Shown: positions 43,932 to 52,454 of the stretch, piece after piece | How the letters are laid out: each line of letters opens with the position of its first letter | Position numbering within the stretch: the first letter of the stretch is position 1 | Source of the DNA: Hymenobacter mucosus | GTDB lineage: Bacteria; Bacteroidota; Bacteroidia; Cytophagales; Hymenobacteraceae | DNA length: 64,000 nt | Reading direction: 5' to 3' | NCBI RefSeq assembly: GCF_900188255.1 | Contig: NZ_FZNS01000002.1 | Location: 62,001 to 126,000, forward strand | Notes under the pieces: generated by a model | Told to the model about the DNA's origin: nothing | Databases searched by the model: none | What the model saw: the letters and a program-made list of their open reading frames with translations, nothing else | Made by a program: the position numbers and the translations under genes

Positions 43932-46556
43932 TTAAAGTTTCGATTCGTACTCGTCTAGCTTTTTAAGGGTGTCTTTGATATTCTCGGTGAAGAGAACTAC
44001 CACTGAACCAGGCTTAGCTGTCGTCAGAACGTGGTCAATGGCGTCCATCTCGTTTTCGATGTAGGTGATGGGTAGTTCCGGAGCATCAAGCCGCAACCCA
44101 TGGGTCATGATTTCCTTTAACTCTTCCGCGGTTTTACCGCGCAGGTCCCGGTCTTGACGTAATACCACCTCGTCGAAGATGCGACCTGCTACCCGCGAGA
44201 AGCCTAATGTATCCTCATCGCGCCGGTCGCCCAGGCCCGAGACTACGCCGACTTTGTGCGTAGCTTCAGTAGCATTAAGGAACTCCGCAAACTTCTCGAT
44301 GCCGTGGGTATTGTGCGCATAATCCACGATTACCTCGAACGTCGGAAACTTATAGACGTTCATTCGGCCCGGAGTTTTGGTAGCCGATGGCACAAAAGTC
44401 CGGAGTGCTTGCTTAATGTCGTCTTTGTCAAACCCGTAGCAGTAGCAAGCCAGAGCTGCGGCCAAGGAGTTTTCGATATTGAAAGTAGCCCGGCCGCCAA
44501 ACGTAATAGGAAACTCCGACGCCCGATCAATCCGAAGCTTATAGCTGTTTTTGTAGATAGTGATGTACCCTTCTTCGTAGACGGCAGCTAGCCCACCCTG
44601 TTCGGCATGTTCCCGAATCCGGGGGCTGTGCTCGTCCATGCTGAATAGCGCAACTCGGCACTCCAGCTTTTCTCGCATGGCGTACACGAGGTCGTCATCG
44701 GCATTGAGAACTGCCCAGCCATTCTTGCGCACTGTACGTGGCAACACGCCCTTTACAGCGGCCATTTCCTCTACCGTATAGATGTCGCGCATGCCGAGGT
44801 GGTCGGCCGCCACGTTGGTTACTACGGCCACATCGCAGGTGTGAAATCCTAGGCCGGAGCGCAACATACCTCCCCGAGCCGTTTCAAGGACTGCGAAGTT
44901 CACCGTAGGATCTTTGAGCACAAATTCGGCACTCTGGCCGCCGGTGCAGTCTCCACTTTGGAGCTGTACCCCTTGGATGTAGATGCCACTCGTGGTAGTA
45001 TGCCCTACCTTGTAGCCTTTCGATGCCACGATATGCGACAACAACTGCGTGGTCGTCGTTTTACCGTTGGTGCCGGTGACGGCGAAGATGGGAATGCGGG
45101 CAGTGCTGCCCTGAGGAAACAGCATGTCTACTACCGGCGCGGCTACATTGCGAGGCAAACCATCGGTAGGCGAGATGTGCATGCGGAAACCGGGCGCTGC
45201 GTTTACCTCGATTACGGCACCGCGGGTTTCATTCAGAGGGATGGCAATGTCCGAGGTTAGCACGTCGATGCCACAAATGTCCAGTCCCACAATGCCGGAT
45301 ACACGCTCGGCTAGCAGCAAATTGTAGGGATGCACTAGGTCTGTCACGTCGGTGGCAGTACCGCCCGTGCTGATATTGGCCGTGCTCTTCAGGTATAACG
45401 TCTGGCCTTCCGGTAGCACCGACTCTAACGTCAGTTCTTGGTTACGAAGAATATCAAGCGTGTGCTGATCGGCTTTAATGCTGGTCAGTACTTTCTCGTG
45501 CCCTACCCCACGGCGCGGGTCGGTATTCACTTCGTCTATCAACTCCTGAATGGTACGCTTCCCATCACCTTTCACGGCAGCAGGGGTCCGTTTTGCGGCG
45601 GCAATCAGCTTACCGTTGACCACCAGCAGTCGGTAATCATCGCCCTGGATGTACTGCTCCACAATCACGGCGCGCGAGTATACCTGCGCGGCCTTGAGGC
45701 CCTCGACGGCATCCTCCCAGTTCATGATGCGGATGGTAGCGCCTTTACCGTGGTTGCCATCCAATGGCTTCGTCACGATAGGGAAGCCCAAGTCTTCTAC
45801 CGCATCCCGTAGGCCCGCCTCCGAATAAACAGTGGTACCATATGGCACGGGAACTCCCGCGTCCTTGAGCATTGCCTTGGTGCGGTTCTTATTGCCAGCT
45901 ACCTCTACTCCTGCATGCGAGGTGTAACTAGTTGTGGTAGCCCAAATGCGCTTCTGATTTACTCCGTAGCCCAGTTGAATGATGCTGCTATTCTTCAGCT
46001 GGATGTACGGGATGTTGCGCGAAGCCGCCTCCGATACAATGCTCCACGTACTCGGGCCGAAAAACTCTTCCTCCCGAATCTCGTGCAGTTCGTCGATAAT
46101 GGGCTTGAGCTGAATCTCACGCCCGTGACACAAGTCGTCTACCAATTGCACGGCAGCCTCCGCAGCGGCTCGACCGGCCCGCTCTTCCTGGTAACTAAAC
46201 ACCACAAACTCTACCCCATCCTGATGTGCAGGGTATGACTTGCCCCAATACACGGGCATTCCTGCCGTACGCTGCAAGGCTAAGGCTACGTGCTGAATTA
46301 CATGGCCTAGTGGTTCGCCGTCGGCCAACTGTTCTCGCGTAAGCGGCGGGTGCTTGTGAATTGTCTTGCTGTTTTCAGCCGGTGGGGTTTGTTCTAGTTC
46401 AGGGAGTAGCTCCGGTAATTGCGCGGCCAAGCTTGGCATTGCGTTCGACCATGTGTCGGCCAAGTCTTGCAAGTCTACTTTCAGGACAATCAACTTGTGA
46501 TGCCGAACAGACCAGTAGCTGGGGCCGCGCATGGTGCGGAGGTCAATAATCTTCAT
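43932..46556 (-). CDS. cphA: Cyanophycin synthetase
   Basis: 874 residues in the CphA1 layout. The N-terminal domain (about 1-160) begins KIIDLRTMRGPSYWS. The ATP-grasp domain (about 215-470) adds Asp to the backbone and includes VTKPLDGNHGKGATI and IEVNAAPGFRMH. The C-terminal MurE-like ligase has the P-loop GTNGKTTTT at 495-503 and VDYAHNTHGIEKF, and adds Arg to the side chain. It makes cyanophycin, a nitrogen-storage polymer, from ATP, Asp and Arg. No cyanophycinase (cphB), isoaspartyl dipeptidase or second ligase gene is adjacent. A degenerate -7 (TAGATTTC, 46605-46612) may serve it. Confidence 0.95.
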   Translation of the reverse strand: MKIIDLRTMRGPSYWSVRHHKLIVLKVDLQDLADTWSNAMPSLAAQLPELLPELEQTPPAENSKTIHKHPPLTREQLADGEPLGHVIQHVALALQRTAGMPVYWGKSYPAHQDGVEFVVFSYQEERAGRAAAEAAVQLVDDLCHGREIQLKPIIDELHEIREEEFFGPSTWSIVSEAASRNIPYIQLKNSSIIQLGYGVNQKRIWATTTSYTSHAGVEVAGNKNRTKAMLKDAGVPVPYGTTVYSEAGLRDAVEDLGFPIVTKPLDGNHGKGATIRIMNWEDAVEGLKAAQVYSRAVIVEQYIQGDDYRLLVVNGKLIAAAKRTPAAVKGDGKRTIQELIDEVNTDPRRGVGHEKVLTSIKADQHTLDILRNQELTLESVLPEGQTLYLKSTANISTGGTATDVTDLVHPYNLLLAERVSGIVGLDICGIDVLTSDIAIPLNETRGAVIEVNAAPGFRMHISPTDGLPRNVAAPVVDMLFPQGSTARIPIFAVTGTNGKTTTTQLLSHIVASKGYKVGHTTTSGIYIQGVQLQSGDCTGGQSAEFVLKDPTVNFAVLETARGGMLRSGLGFHTCDVAVVTNVAADHLGMRDIYTVEEMAAVKGVLPRTVRKNGWAVLNADDDLVYAMREKLECRVALFSMDEHSPRIREHAEQGGLAAVYEEGYITIYKNSYKLRIDRASEFPITFGGRATFNIENSLAAALACYCYGFDKDDIKQALRTFVPSATKTPGRMNVYKFPTFEVIVDYAHNTHGIEKFAEFLNATEATHKVGVVSGLGDRRDEDTLGFSRVAGRIFDEVVLRQDRDLRGKTAEELKEIMTHGLRLDAPELPITYIENEMDAIDHVLTTAKPGSVVVLFTENIKDTLKKLDEYESKL

Positions 46557-46735
46557 AAACGCAGGGAGGAAAGAGTAGAAACGTGAGTGCTTGTACGCGG
46601 AATCGAAATCTAGGGATTATGCTATTGGAAACCCATAGCGCACTTTTATACTCGCCAAACTGCTACCGGTTCCTACAGGGAAGCAATTAAATCAGGAGCT
46701 GTTGTGCTAGCTGAAGAACCGTGCTCCTAAACGCA

Positions 46736-46765
46736 AAAACCCCAGTCGGGGCTAGTCGACCGGGG
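46736..46765 (-). terminator. Terminator upstream of cphA
   Basis: On the minus strand CCCCGGTCG pairs with CGACTGGGG (one G-U pair), followed by TTTTTG. It is the end of the small unit starting near 46818 or of the tRNA-Cys transcript. Confidence 0.8.
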
Positions 46766-46820
46766 CACATTGCGTACTCAGAAAACAGGAACACAAGGCA
46801 ATGGGCATTGCCTTAACCAT
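46736..46820 (-). ncRNA. Candidate micro-transcript with a 22-codon frame (leader or small RNA)
   Basis: A TACCTTTG -7 element sits five bases before an ATG at 46818-46820. The frame encodes 22 residues starting MVKAMPIA, with Cys at 10, 12 and 18, and stops at TAG 46752-46754 inside the loop of a U-tract terminator. Near the 5' end AAGGCAAT/ATTGCCTT form a perfect hairpin (46795-46814). tRNA-Cys lies just upstream on the same strand and cphA 180 bases downstream. A leader peptide-attenuator or a small RNA are both possible. The frame is short enough to arise by chance. Confidence 0.35.
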
Positions 46821-46824
46821 CACT

Positions 46825-46832
46825 CAAAGGTA
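46825..46832 (-). promoter_or_regulatory. -7 element TACCTTTG of the micro-transcript
   Basis: A full TAnnTTTG match on the minus strand; no -33 TTG found at the expected distance. Confidence 0.45.
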
Positions 46833-46934
46833 AACAAATATCCGGTAGCCTTGCTGCTTATTCACCGATGGCAGTGGGCTCCTAGCAAAACAAAACCTCC
46901 ACCGAAAGACGCACTTTCAATGGAGGTTTACAAG

Positions 46935-47005
46935 AGGTGACGAGCGGATTCGAACCGCTGTAGGAGGTTTTGCAGACCTCTACCTAGCCACTCGGTCACG
47001 TCACC
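46935..47005 (-). tRNA. tRNA-Cys (GCA)
   Basis: 71 bases on the minus strand. Acceptor arms GGTGACG/CGTCACC pair fully. The anticodon stem GAGGT/ACCTC encloses CTGCAAA with anticodon GCA. The T arm AGCGG-TTCGAAT-CCGCT is perfect. The discriminator base is U, the strong identity element of cysteine tRNA. CCA is not encoded. A promoter with near-ideal spacing precedes it. Confidence 0.97.
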
Positions 47006-47019
47006 GGGCTTTGAGGATG

Positions 47020-47027
47020 CAAACTTA
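47020..47027 (-). promoter_or_regulatory. -7 element TAAGTTTG of tRNA-Cys, with -33 TTG
   Basis: A full TAnnTTTG match with TTG (47048-47050) 20 bases upstream, as expected for the Bacteroidota primary sigma factor. The start would fall about eight bases before the mature tRNA. Confidence 0.7.
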
Positions 47028-47165
47028 CACCGAAATCTATCTTATGCCAAGACACCACGCACTTTTTCCGTTGCATTCGCGGTAAGTGCTTGGCAGAGTG
47101 CAAGAAAATATGTGTCACCGAGTTACTATAGCACTTCCGCGGTTACTTATTTTGCTTCCTGCCAA

Positions 47166-47197
47166 CAAAAAAGGCCCTGGTTTACACCAGGACCTTC
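47166..47197 (-). terminator. Terminator of rpsA
   Basis: On the minus strand GGTCCTGGT pairs with ACCAGGGCC around GTAA, followed by seven Ts. Confidence 0.9.
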
Positions 47198-47219
47198 TTC
47201 GTTAGAAGAACTAGGAAGC

Positions 47220-49232
47220 TTAGGCTTTCTCTTCGTCTTTCTGGTCAGCGTCGTCGTTAGACAGAGCGTGCTTCACGGTGTCTACTACGTCGCCAGCTAC
47301 TTCCGAAACTTTGTCGAAAGCGGCCGAGGCAGCGCCGGTTACGGCAGCCAGGATACCACCTTCAGCGGCAGTTTCGTCAGCAGGAGCGGCCTTGCCAGCT
47401 AGCTTCTGCTCGCCAGCCTGACGCTCGTTACCCATCATCTTGTCGCGCAGAGCCGACAGAGCGTCCAGGTCACCGAGGGTCGACTTCTCAGCAGTTTGCG
47501 GCTTTTTCAAGTCGCTCAGCTTGCCTTCGCCCTGAGGAGCAGCGGCACCAGTCGTAGGCTTCTTCTTAGCGAACTTCGACGTACGGCTGTCGTCTTCCGC
47601 CTGCTGGTTGTAAGCAGCCGTGTGCGACAGTACAATACGACGGTCGTCCTTCGAGAATTCTACTACGCGGAAGTCGAGCGTTTCGCCGTTTTCAGCGTTG
47701 CTGCCGTCTTCCTTCACCAGCGACTTCGGATATGCGAAGCCTTCGATGCCGTATGGCAGTTCGAGAACTGCGCCACGGTCGTTTTTCTCCGTGATGGTAG
47801 CCTTGTGCACCGAGCCAGGAGTGAACACCGTCTGGAACGTATCCCAGGGGTTTTCTTCCAGCTGCTTGTGGCCCAGGGCCAGACGACGGTTAGCAACGTC
47901 GAGTTCCAGAACTACTACGTCCAGACGGTCGCCCACCTTCACTACTTCCGAAGGATGCTTGATCTTCTTGGTCCACGACAGGTCCGATACGTGCACGAGG
48001 CCATCTACACCTTCTTCCAGTTCTACGAACAGGCCGAAGTTGGTTAGGTTGCGCACCAGACCGTTGTGGTTGGTACCTACAGCGTACTTCGTAGCGAAGT
48101 CGCCGCGAGTCCATGGGTCTTCGGTCAGCTGCTTAATACCCAGGCTCATCTTACGGTCTTCGCGGTCGAGGGTCAGGATCTGAGCCTCTACTACGTCACC
48201 TTGCTTGATGAAGTCCTGTGGGTTACGCAGGTGCTGGCTCCACGACATTTCTGAAACGTGGATCAGGCCTTCTACACCAGGGATGATTTCCATGAACGCG
48301 CCGTAATCGGCAACGTTTACGATGCGACCTTTCACTTTCGAGCCTACGCCCATGTCGGCAGGCAGCGAATCCCATGGGTGGGGAGTCAGCTGCTTCAGGC
48401 CGAGGCTGATACGCTTCTTGGCTTCGTCGAAGTCCAGAACTACGATGTTCAGCTTCTGATCGAGCTGCAGTACTTCGCTCGGGTGAGCGATGCGGCCCCA
48501 CGAGATGTCGGTGATGTGCAGCAGACCGTCTACGCCACCGAGGTCGATGAACACACCGAAGTTGGTCATGTTCTTGATAACGCCCTCGAGGATCTGGCCT
48601 TTCTCCAGGTTGTTGAGGATGGCTTCGCGCTGCTTCTCGAGGTCTTTCTCGATGAGCACTTTGTGCGAAACTACCACGTTGTCGAAAGCGGCGTTGATTT
48701 TCACCACTTTCACTTCCATACGACGGCCAACATAAATGTCGAAGTCACGGATGGGCTTCACGTCAATTTGCGAGCCGGGCAGGAAGGCTTCTACGCCGTC
48801 CAGATCCATGATCAAACCACCTTTGGTACGGCGCTTTACCACGCCTTCCAGAACGGTGTCGTTCTCCAGAGCGTCGTAAATAGCTTTCCAAGCCTGCTTG
48901 ATCTTCGCCTTCTTACGCGACAGGATCAGCTGACCATTCTGGTCTTCCTGGTCCTCAATGAATACCTCCACCTCGTCGCCAACTTTCAGCTCGGGTAGGT
49001 CGCGGAATTCGGAGAGGGGCACCAAACCATCAGACTTGAAGCCGATGTTCAGGATTACGTCGCGGTCAGTGATGCCCACAACGGTGCCTTTGATTACTTC
49101 TTCCTCCTGAACAGTGGTCAGCGTGTCGCTGTACATCTGCTCCATTTCAGCGCGCTGCTCAGCGGTGTAGTTACCACCGAAAGCATTTGCTGAAACGTTG
49201 TCCCAGTCGAAGTTGTCTACTACTTCTGCCAT
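47220..49232 (-). CDS. rpsA: 30S ribosomal protein S1
   Basis: 670 residues from the ATG giving MAEVVDNFDWD. Six S1 RNA-binding OB folds are visible, starting near IKGTVVGITDRDVILNIGF, LEGVVKRRTKGGLIMDLDG, LEGVIKNMTNFGVFIDLGG, KVKGRIVNVADYGAFMEI, NGLVRNLTNFGLFVELEEG and HKATITEKNDRGAVLELPY. A low-complexity tail of about 110 residues, rich in Ala, Glu, Asp and Lys, follows. S1 helps load mRNA on the ribosome; that matters in a phylum with little use of Shine-Dalgarno pairing. A TATCTTTG element lies about 110 bases upstream, leaving a GC-rich leader. Confidence 0.97.
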   Translation of the reverse strand: MAEVVDNFDWDNVSANAFGGNYTAEQRAEMEQMYSDTLTTVQEEEVIKGTVVGITDRDVILNIGFKSDGLVPLSEFRDLPELKVGDEVEVFIEDQEDQNGQLILSRKKAKIKQAWKAIYDALENDTVLEGVVKRRTKGGLIMDLDGVEAFLPGSQIDVKPIRDFDIYVGRRMEVKVVKINAAFDNVVVSHKVLIEKDLEKQREAILNNLEKGQILEGVIKNMTNFGVFIDLGGVDGLLHITDISWGRIAHPSEVLQLDQKLNIVVLDFDEAKKRISLGLKQLTPHPWDSLPADMGVGSKVKGRIVNVADYGAFMEIIPGVEGLIHVSEMSWSQHLRNPQDFIKQGDVVEAQILTLDREDRKMSLGIKQLTEDPWTRGDFATKYAVGTNHNGLVRNLTNFGLFVELEEGVDGLVHVSDLSWTKKIKHPSEVVKVGDRLDVVVLELDVANRRLALGHKQLEENPWDTFQTVFTPGSVHKATITEKNDRGAVLELPYGIEGFAYPKSLVKEDGSNAENGETLDFRVVEFSKDDRRIVLSHTAAYNQQAEDDSRTSKFAKKKPTTGAAAPQGEGKLSDLKKPQTAEKSTLGDLDALSALRDKMMGNERQAGEQKLAGKAAPADETAAEGGILAAVTGAASAAFDKVSEVAGDVVDTVKHALSNDDADQKDEEKA

Positions 49233-49342
49233 GATATTAGCAATGGCCCTCGTGTACACGTCCGGCGCAGGGCCCGCCTCCGGAACGCGTTTTTACTTGA
49301 TACACAGAGCGAAACCTCTGGCCCACCACCCTGGCGGGGCGG
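49233..49342 (-). promoter_or_regulatory. GC-rich rpsA leader with hairpins
   Basis: About 105 bases between the predicted start and the rpsA ATG. Visible hairpins on the transcript: CAGAG/CTCTG and TCCGG/CCGGA around a GC-rich loop. S1 autoregulates its own leader in E. coli; a similar role here is an inference. Confidence 0.35.
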
Positions 49343-49350
49343 CAAAGATA
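49343..49350 (-). promoter_or_regulatory. -7 element TATCTTTG of rpsA
   Basis: A full TAnnTTTG match on the minus strand. No TTG at -33 spacing was found. Confidence 0.6.
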
Positions 49351-49798
49351 CGGAGTTTGGAGCAGAGTAAATACTCCTGTTTGTCTCTATATCATTCAGC
49401 TAGCTAGTATTGTCACGACTTCCTCCGCAACAGAACTATTTCGTTAGGATAAGCAGGGTGGAACTTAAGGGTACAACTATCCCCTCTAGAAAATCCTAGA
49501 GGAGGATTTGGAACCGTAACTCGGTAATTCAGGCCTGTAAGGCTACAGACTACATGGGCATTACTGCTATTGCTATCTGTGACATAGCCTGTTACTTGAC
49601 GACCACTTTTGATTGTGTGGCTACGCTATACCTCTTTGCAAAATTCTTACCCTGCGAAAAACAGAATCACTGTCGTAACTACTACTCCACCCTTATGCTT
49701 ATTTAAGCAAGCTAGACTCTTATCTAAGCCTTTCCTGCTTTTTGACTTACTCATAATTTATGACCAATCTATTCGCTATTGGTCATACTGATTTTTGG
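49351..49798. other. AT-rich intergenic stretch, no gene seen
   Basis: About 450 bases between rpsA and the desaturase gene, richer in A+T than neighbours. It holds two short inverted repeats: CCTCTAG/CTAGAGG near 49485-49505 and TGACCAAT/ATTGGTCA at 49761-49785. Reading frames here look random. It may be a decayed gene or a regulatory spacer. Confidence 0.5.
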
Positions 49799-49838
49799 CA
49801 AAAAGAAAGCCTTACATCTCTGTAAGGCTTTCTTTTCT
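49799..49838. terminator. Terminator downstream of the desaturase gene
   Basis: A 16-bp perfect stem, AAAAGAAAGCCTTACA with its complement, with A- and T-rich arms. Confidence 0.88.
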
Positions 49839-49858
49839 AATTTAGCTAATAAGGATGA

Positions 49859-50923
49859 TTATGCCCGGCCCAGCTCGCGTAGGTGGGCTACGTGCGAAGC
49901 TACGGCATAGCGCATCTTGGGGTATTCGTTGTATTCCACGCCGAACTCCTCACACATCTGACGGATGATTTTATTCAGGGCTGGGTAGTGTACGTGAGAA
50001 ATGTTAGGGAACAAGTGGTGCTCCACTTGAAAATTGAGGCCACCTACCAACCAACTGATGAGTTTACTATCGGTAGCAAAGTTGGCAGTCGTCTTGATCT
50101 GGTGGATAGCCCATTCATCTTCAATCTTGCGAGTGGTTTCGTGAGGCACTACAAAGCTAGTATGCTCTACTGTGTGCGCTAGCTGGAACACGATGCTCAG
50201 CGTGAAGCCAGCTACTGCCATAAACACGAGGAACCCAACCAACCAGCTGACAAAGCCTACTATGTAAATTGGTAGTGCCACAAACAAACCAAGGTGGAGC
50301 GCCTTGAAACCCCAGAATACACCTTGATCAGACGCTGTCATTTTCTTGATGGGCATCTCCCCAATCTTTCCGCGGAAGTACTTCTGGTAGTCCATGTAGA
50401 AAATCCAGGCGATGAAGAGCAACGCATAGAAGAACCAGAAGTACAGGTGCTGGAAGCGGTGCAGCTTGCGCCGAGGCTGGTCGGGGCTGAGACGCAGCCA
50501 AGGCTGAGCGTCCAAGTCATCATCCACACCTTCCACGTTGGTGTACATGTGGTGGATGAGGTTATGCTTCATGTTCCACATAAAGGAGTTGCCGCCCATC
50601 ACATTCAGCGTGAAAGCCGCAAACTGATTGATCCACTTAGATTTACTAAAGGATCCGTGGGCACCATCGTGCATGACGTTGAAGCCAATAGCTGCGCCAA
50701 TGAAGCCTAGTAAGGCGCACTCTGCTACTCCCAGCCAGGCTGAGGGAGTCCAGAACACAAGGTGGAGGTACACAGCCACGAAAGCCGCGGTGAGCAGACA
50801 AGCTTTAAAGAGCAAGCTCTTGCCGCCAGTTGTCGACTTGCCGGCTTCCTGAAAGTAGGCGTTGGTGCGGCGCTTTAACTCCTGATGAAAGGAGCGCGAA
50901 GCCGCGAATTTGGGTGCTAGCAT
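49859..50923 (-). CDS. Front-end fatty acid desaturase (linoleoyl-CoA desaturase-like)
   Basis: 354 residues. Membrane segments at about 38-58, 65-83, 160-178, 210-232 and 236-254. The three His boxes of a membrane di-iron desaturase are present: HDGAH at 85-89, HNLIHH at 120-125, and QVEHH near 297-301, where the leading Gln is typical of front-end (delta-5/delta-6) desaturases. No cytochrome b5 domain is fused. It introduces a double bond into membrane acyl chains, probably for fluidity. A near-consensus -7 (TACCTTTA, 50951-50958) precedes it. Confidence 0.94.
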   Translation of the reverse strand: MLAPKFAASRSFHQELKRRTNAYFQEAGKSTTGGKSLLFKACLLTAAFVAVYLHLVFWTPSAWLGVAECALLGFIGAAIGFNVMHDGAHGSFSKSKWINQFAAFTLNVMGGNSFMWNMKHNLIHHMYTNVEGVDDDLDAQPWLRLSPDQPRRKLHRFQHLYFWFFYALLFIAWIFYMDYQKYFRGKIGEMPIKKMTASDQGVFWGFKALHLGLFVALPIYIVGFVSWLVGFLVFMAVAGFTLSIVFQLAHTVEHTSFVVPHETTRKIEDEWAIHQIKTTANFATDSKLISWLVGGLNFQVEHHLFPNISHVHYPALNKIIRQMCEEFGVEYNEYPKMRYAVASHVAHLRELGRA

Positions 50924-51055
50924 AAAGGGTGGTGATAGGAAAAACCGCGGTAAAGGTACCGCTTCTTGCGCCGTGGCCCATTTTCTTGGCTTGAAAGAGC
51001 GGGATTTTGCACGCTTCCCTGTGTCCCTACCAAGCTAATCCGTTCAGCAAAGGTT

Positions 51056-52306
51056 TCATTTGCGCACCACCTCTCCTCCCCCTACTGGTACACTTGGCTG
51101 AAGCAGAGGCCTTAGCGCAGTAAAAGGCACGAATATTCGGATTTCGCCTTGGGCGTAGGAAGCTATTTCATAGGGCCCATACACAAACACAGCACCCCCA
51201 CTGGTCAGGTACACATTGTGGGTGACAGGTAAGGAGTTGGTAAACAACGCTTGAGACAACGGCTCGGCAGCAGTAAGACCTAGAGCTGGGCGAGCGTATT
51301 TCCCAAGCACCTTTTCGAGTTGAAGCTCTGAATCTGGCCGGAAGATATCAACAAAGCGCAGGGCACGGCCGGTGCGGGTGTCGTAGCTACACACCGACGT
51401 GGCGTAATTGCCGTGAGCACCACCCGAGTAGCTATAGTTGAAGAATCCTACACTTAACAGATTATCGGCATTCCACAGAACGTAGGTGCTCGTTTCTGCT
51501 TCATAGTTGAGGGTAGCAGCAGGCCGGTAGCTGGCAGTGTCAGCTTCTGCTGCTGCCAGCAAGGGGGTAACGTCCTCCTGGTAGTCTTTGAAAAAGGAGG
51601 ATCGTTGTTGCTCCCATAGGGCCGCCAGGGCTGGCGCTGGCTTCTCGTCGGTAGTGTCGCCGCGCAGTCCGCGTACTACCGCAGCCGTGAGCTGTGGTGT
51701 AGCGGGGCCGCTCGTTGGGAGCAGAGCCAGCAGCCGGATACGACCAAAAAGGGAATCCTGGGGATGGGCTGGCCGCGCAGCAACTGAATCAACAAACGAA
51801 TGAGCAACCAGGGAAACACTGGCCGGTGGCTGCACAAGCCGCAACACCAACGGTTGATTGCCTAAGGTGCCTACCAAGTTGTTGCCTTGACGACGCAGAA
51901 GCCACCGAGGACCCACAGAGCCCTCCCCTACCTTACCTGGACTTGTATGATGCAGTAAAAGGCTATCGGGAGTACTAGCACTTTGATTGCCCATCACTTC
52001 CCAGGGCTGCCCATCTGCGCCGGCATAAAAGCCTGCTAATCGGGCGGTGTATTCGCCGGGTTTGTTGGGAAAGCGCTGTAGGTGTAGGGTTACGCTATCG
52101 GTAGTGCCGGGCAACAGCGTGCGGTACTGGCGATACCACGCGCCAGCATTCGAGGTAGAGGCTTCCGAAGTAGCCTTTTTGGGAGCAACCGTAGATGTAG
52201 TAGCGGCTGGCTTGTCGGTACCGGAGTTGCAGGCGGCTAGTAGCAGGATTAAGCTGCCCAGCAGAGGGCCTTGCAGGGATGTAAGGGTGGAGCGGAGGTA
52301 ACTCAT
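51056..52306 (-). CDS. DUF3298-domain lipoprotein
   Basis: 416 residues from the ATG giving MSYLRSTLTSL; the upstream alternative would be GTG 52333. The lipobox LLAAC (Cys26) makes it a lipoprotein. A Thr/Ser/Ala-rich linker follows, then a beta domain at about 50-160. The C-terminal DUF3298 region (about 265-410) shows NYSYSGGAHGNYATS, FVDIFRPDSE, VYLTSGGAVFVYGPYEIASYAQGEIRIFVPF. This resembles RsiV-type domains, which bind lysozyme in Bacillus; that link is only structural analogy here. The -7 element lies six bases before the ATG. Confidence 0.88.
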   Translation of the reverse strand: MSYLRSTLTSLQGPLLGSLILLLAACNSGTDKPAATTSTVAPKKATSEASTSNAGAWYRQYRTLLPGTTDSVTLHLQRFPNKPGEYTARLAGFYAGADGQPWEVMGNQSASTPDSLLLHHTSPGKVGEGSVGPRWLLRRQGNNLVGTLGNQPLVLRLVQPPASVSLVAHSFVDSVAARPAHPQDSLFGRIRLLALLPTSGPATPQLTAAVVRGLRGDTTDEKPAPALAALWEQQRSSFFKDYQEDVTPLLAAAEADTASYRPAATLNYEAETSTYVLWNADNLLSVGFFNYSYSGGAHGNYATSVCSYDTRTGRALRFVDIFRPDSELQLEKVLGKYARPALGLTAAEPLSQALFTNSLPVTHNVYLTSGGAVFVYGPYEIASYAQGEIRIFVPFTALRPLLQPSVPVGGGEVVRK

Positions 52307-52311
52307 CAGGC

Positions 52312-52319
52312 CAAAAGTA
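52312..52319 (-). promoter_or_regulatory. -7 element TACTTTTG of the DUF3298 gene (leaderless)
   Basis: A full TAnnTTTG match ending six bases before the ATG at 52306, which predicts a leaderless mRNA and supports that start. Confidence 0.55.
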
Positions 52320-52454
52320 AGAGGTTTCTTCACCGCTGCTGGGCAACGTACAACATATTGGCATTAGCTCATCTGTGCACACCTGTCCGCGTAGAATATC
52401 ACTGCTTTTAAGCACTACTGGATTTCCCTACTCACCTCCTCATACAACCTCATC

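Noticed and set aside
47496..48998. Several plus-strand frames of 180-246 codons opposite rpsA
   Set aside because: They are antisense shadows of strongly codon-biased S1 repeats; the minus-strand protein is certain.
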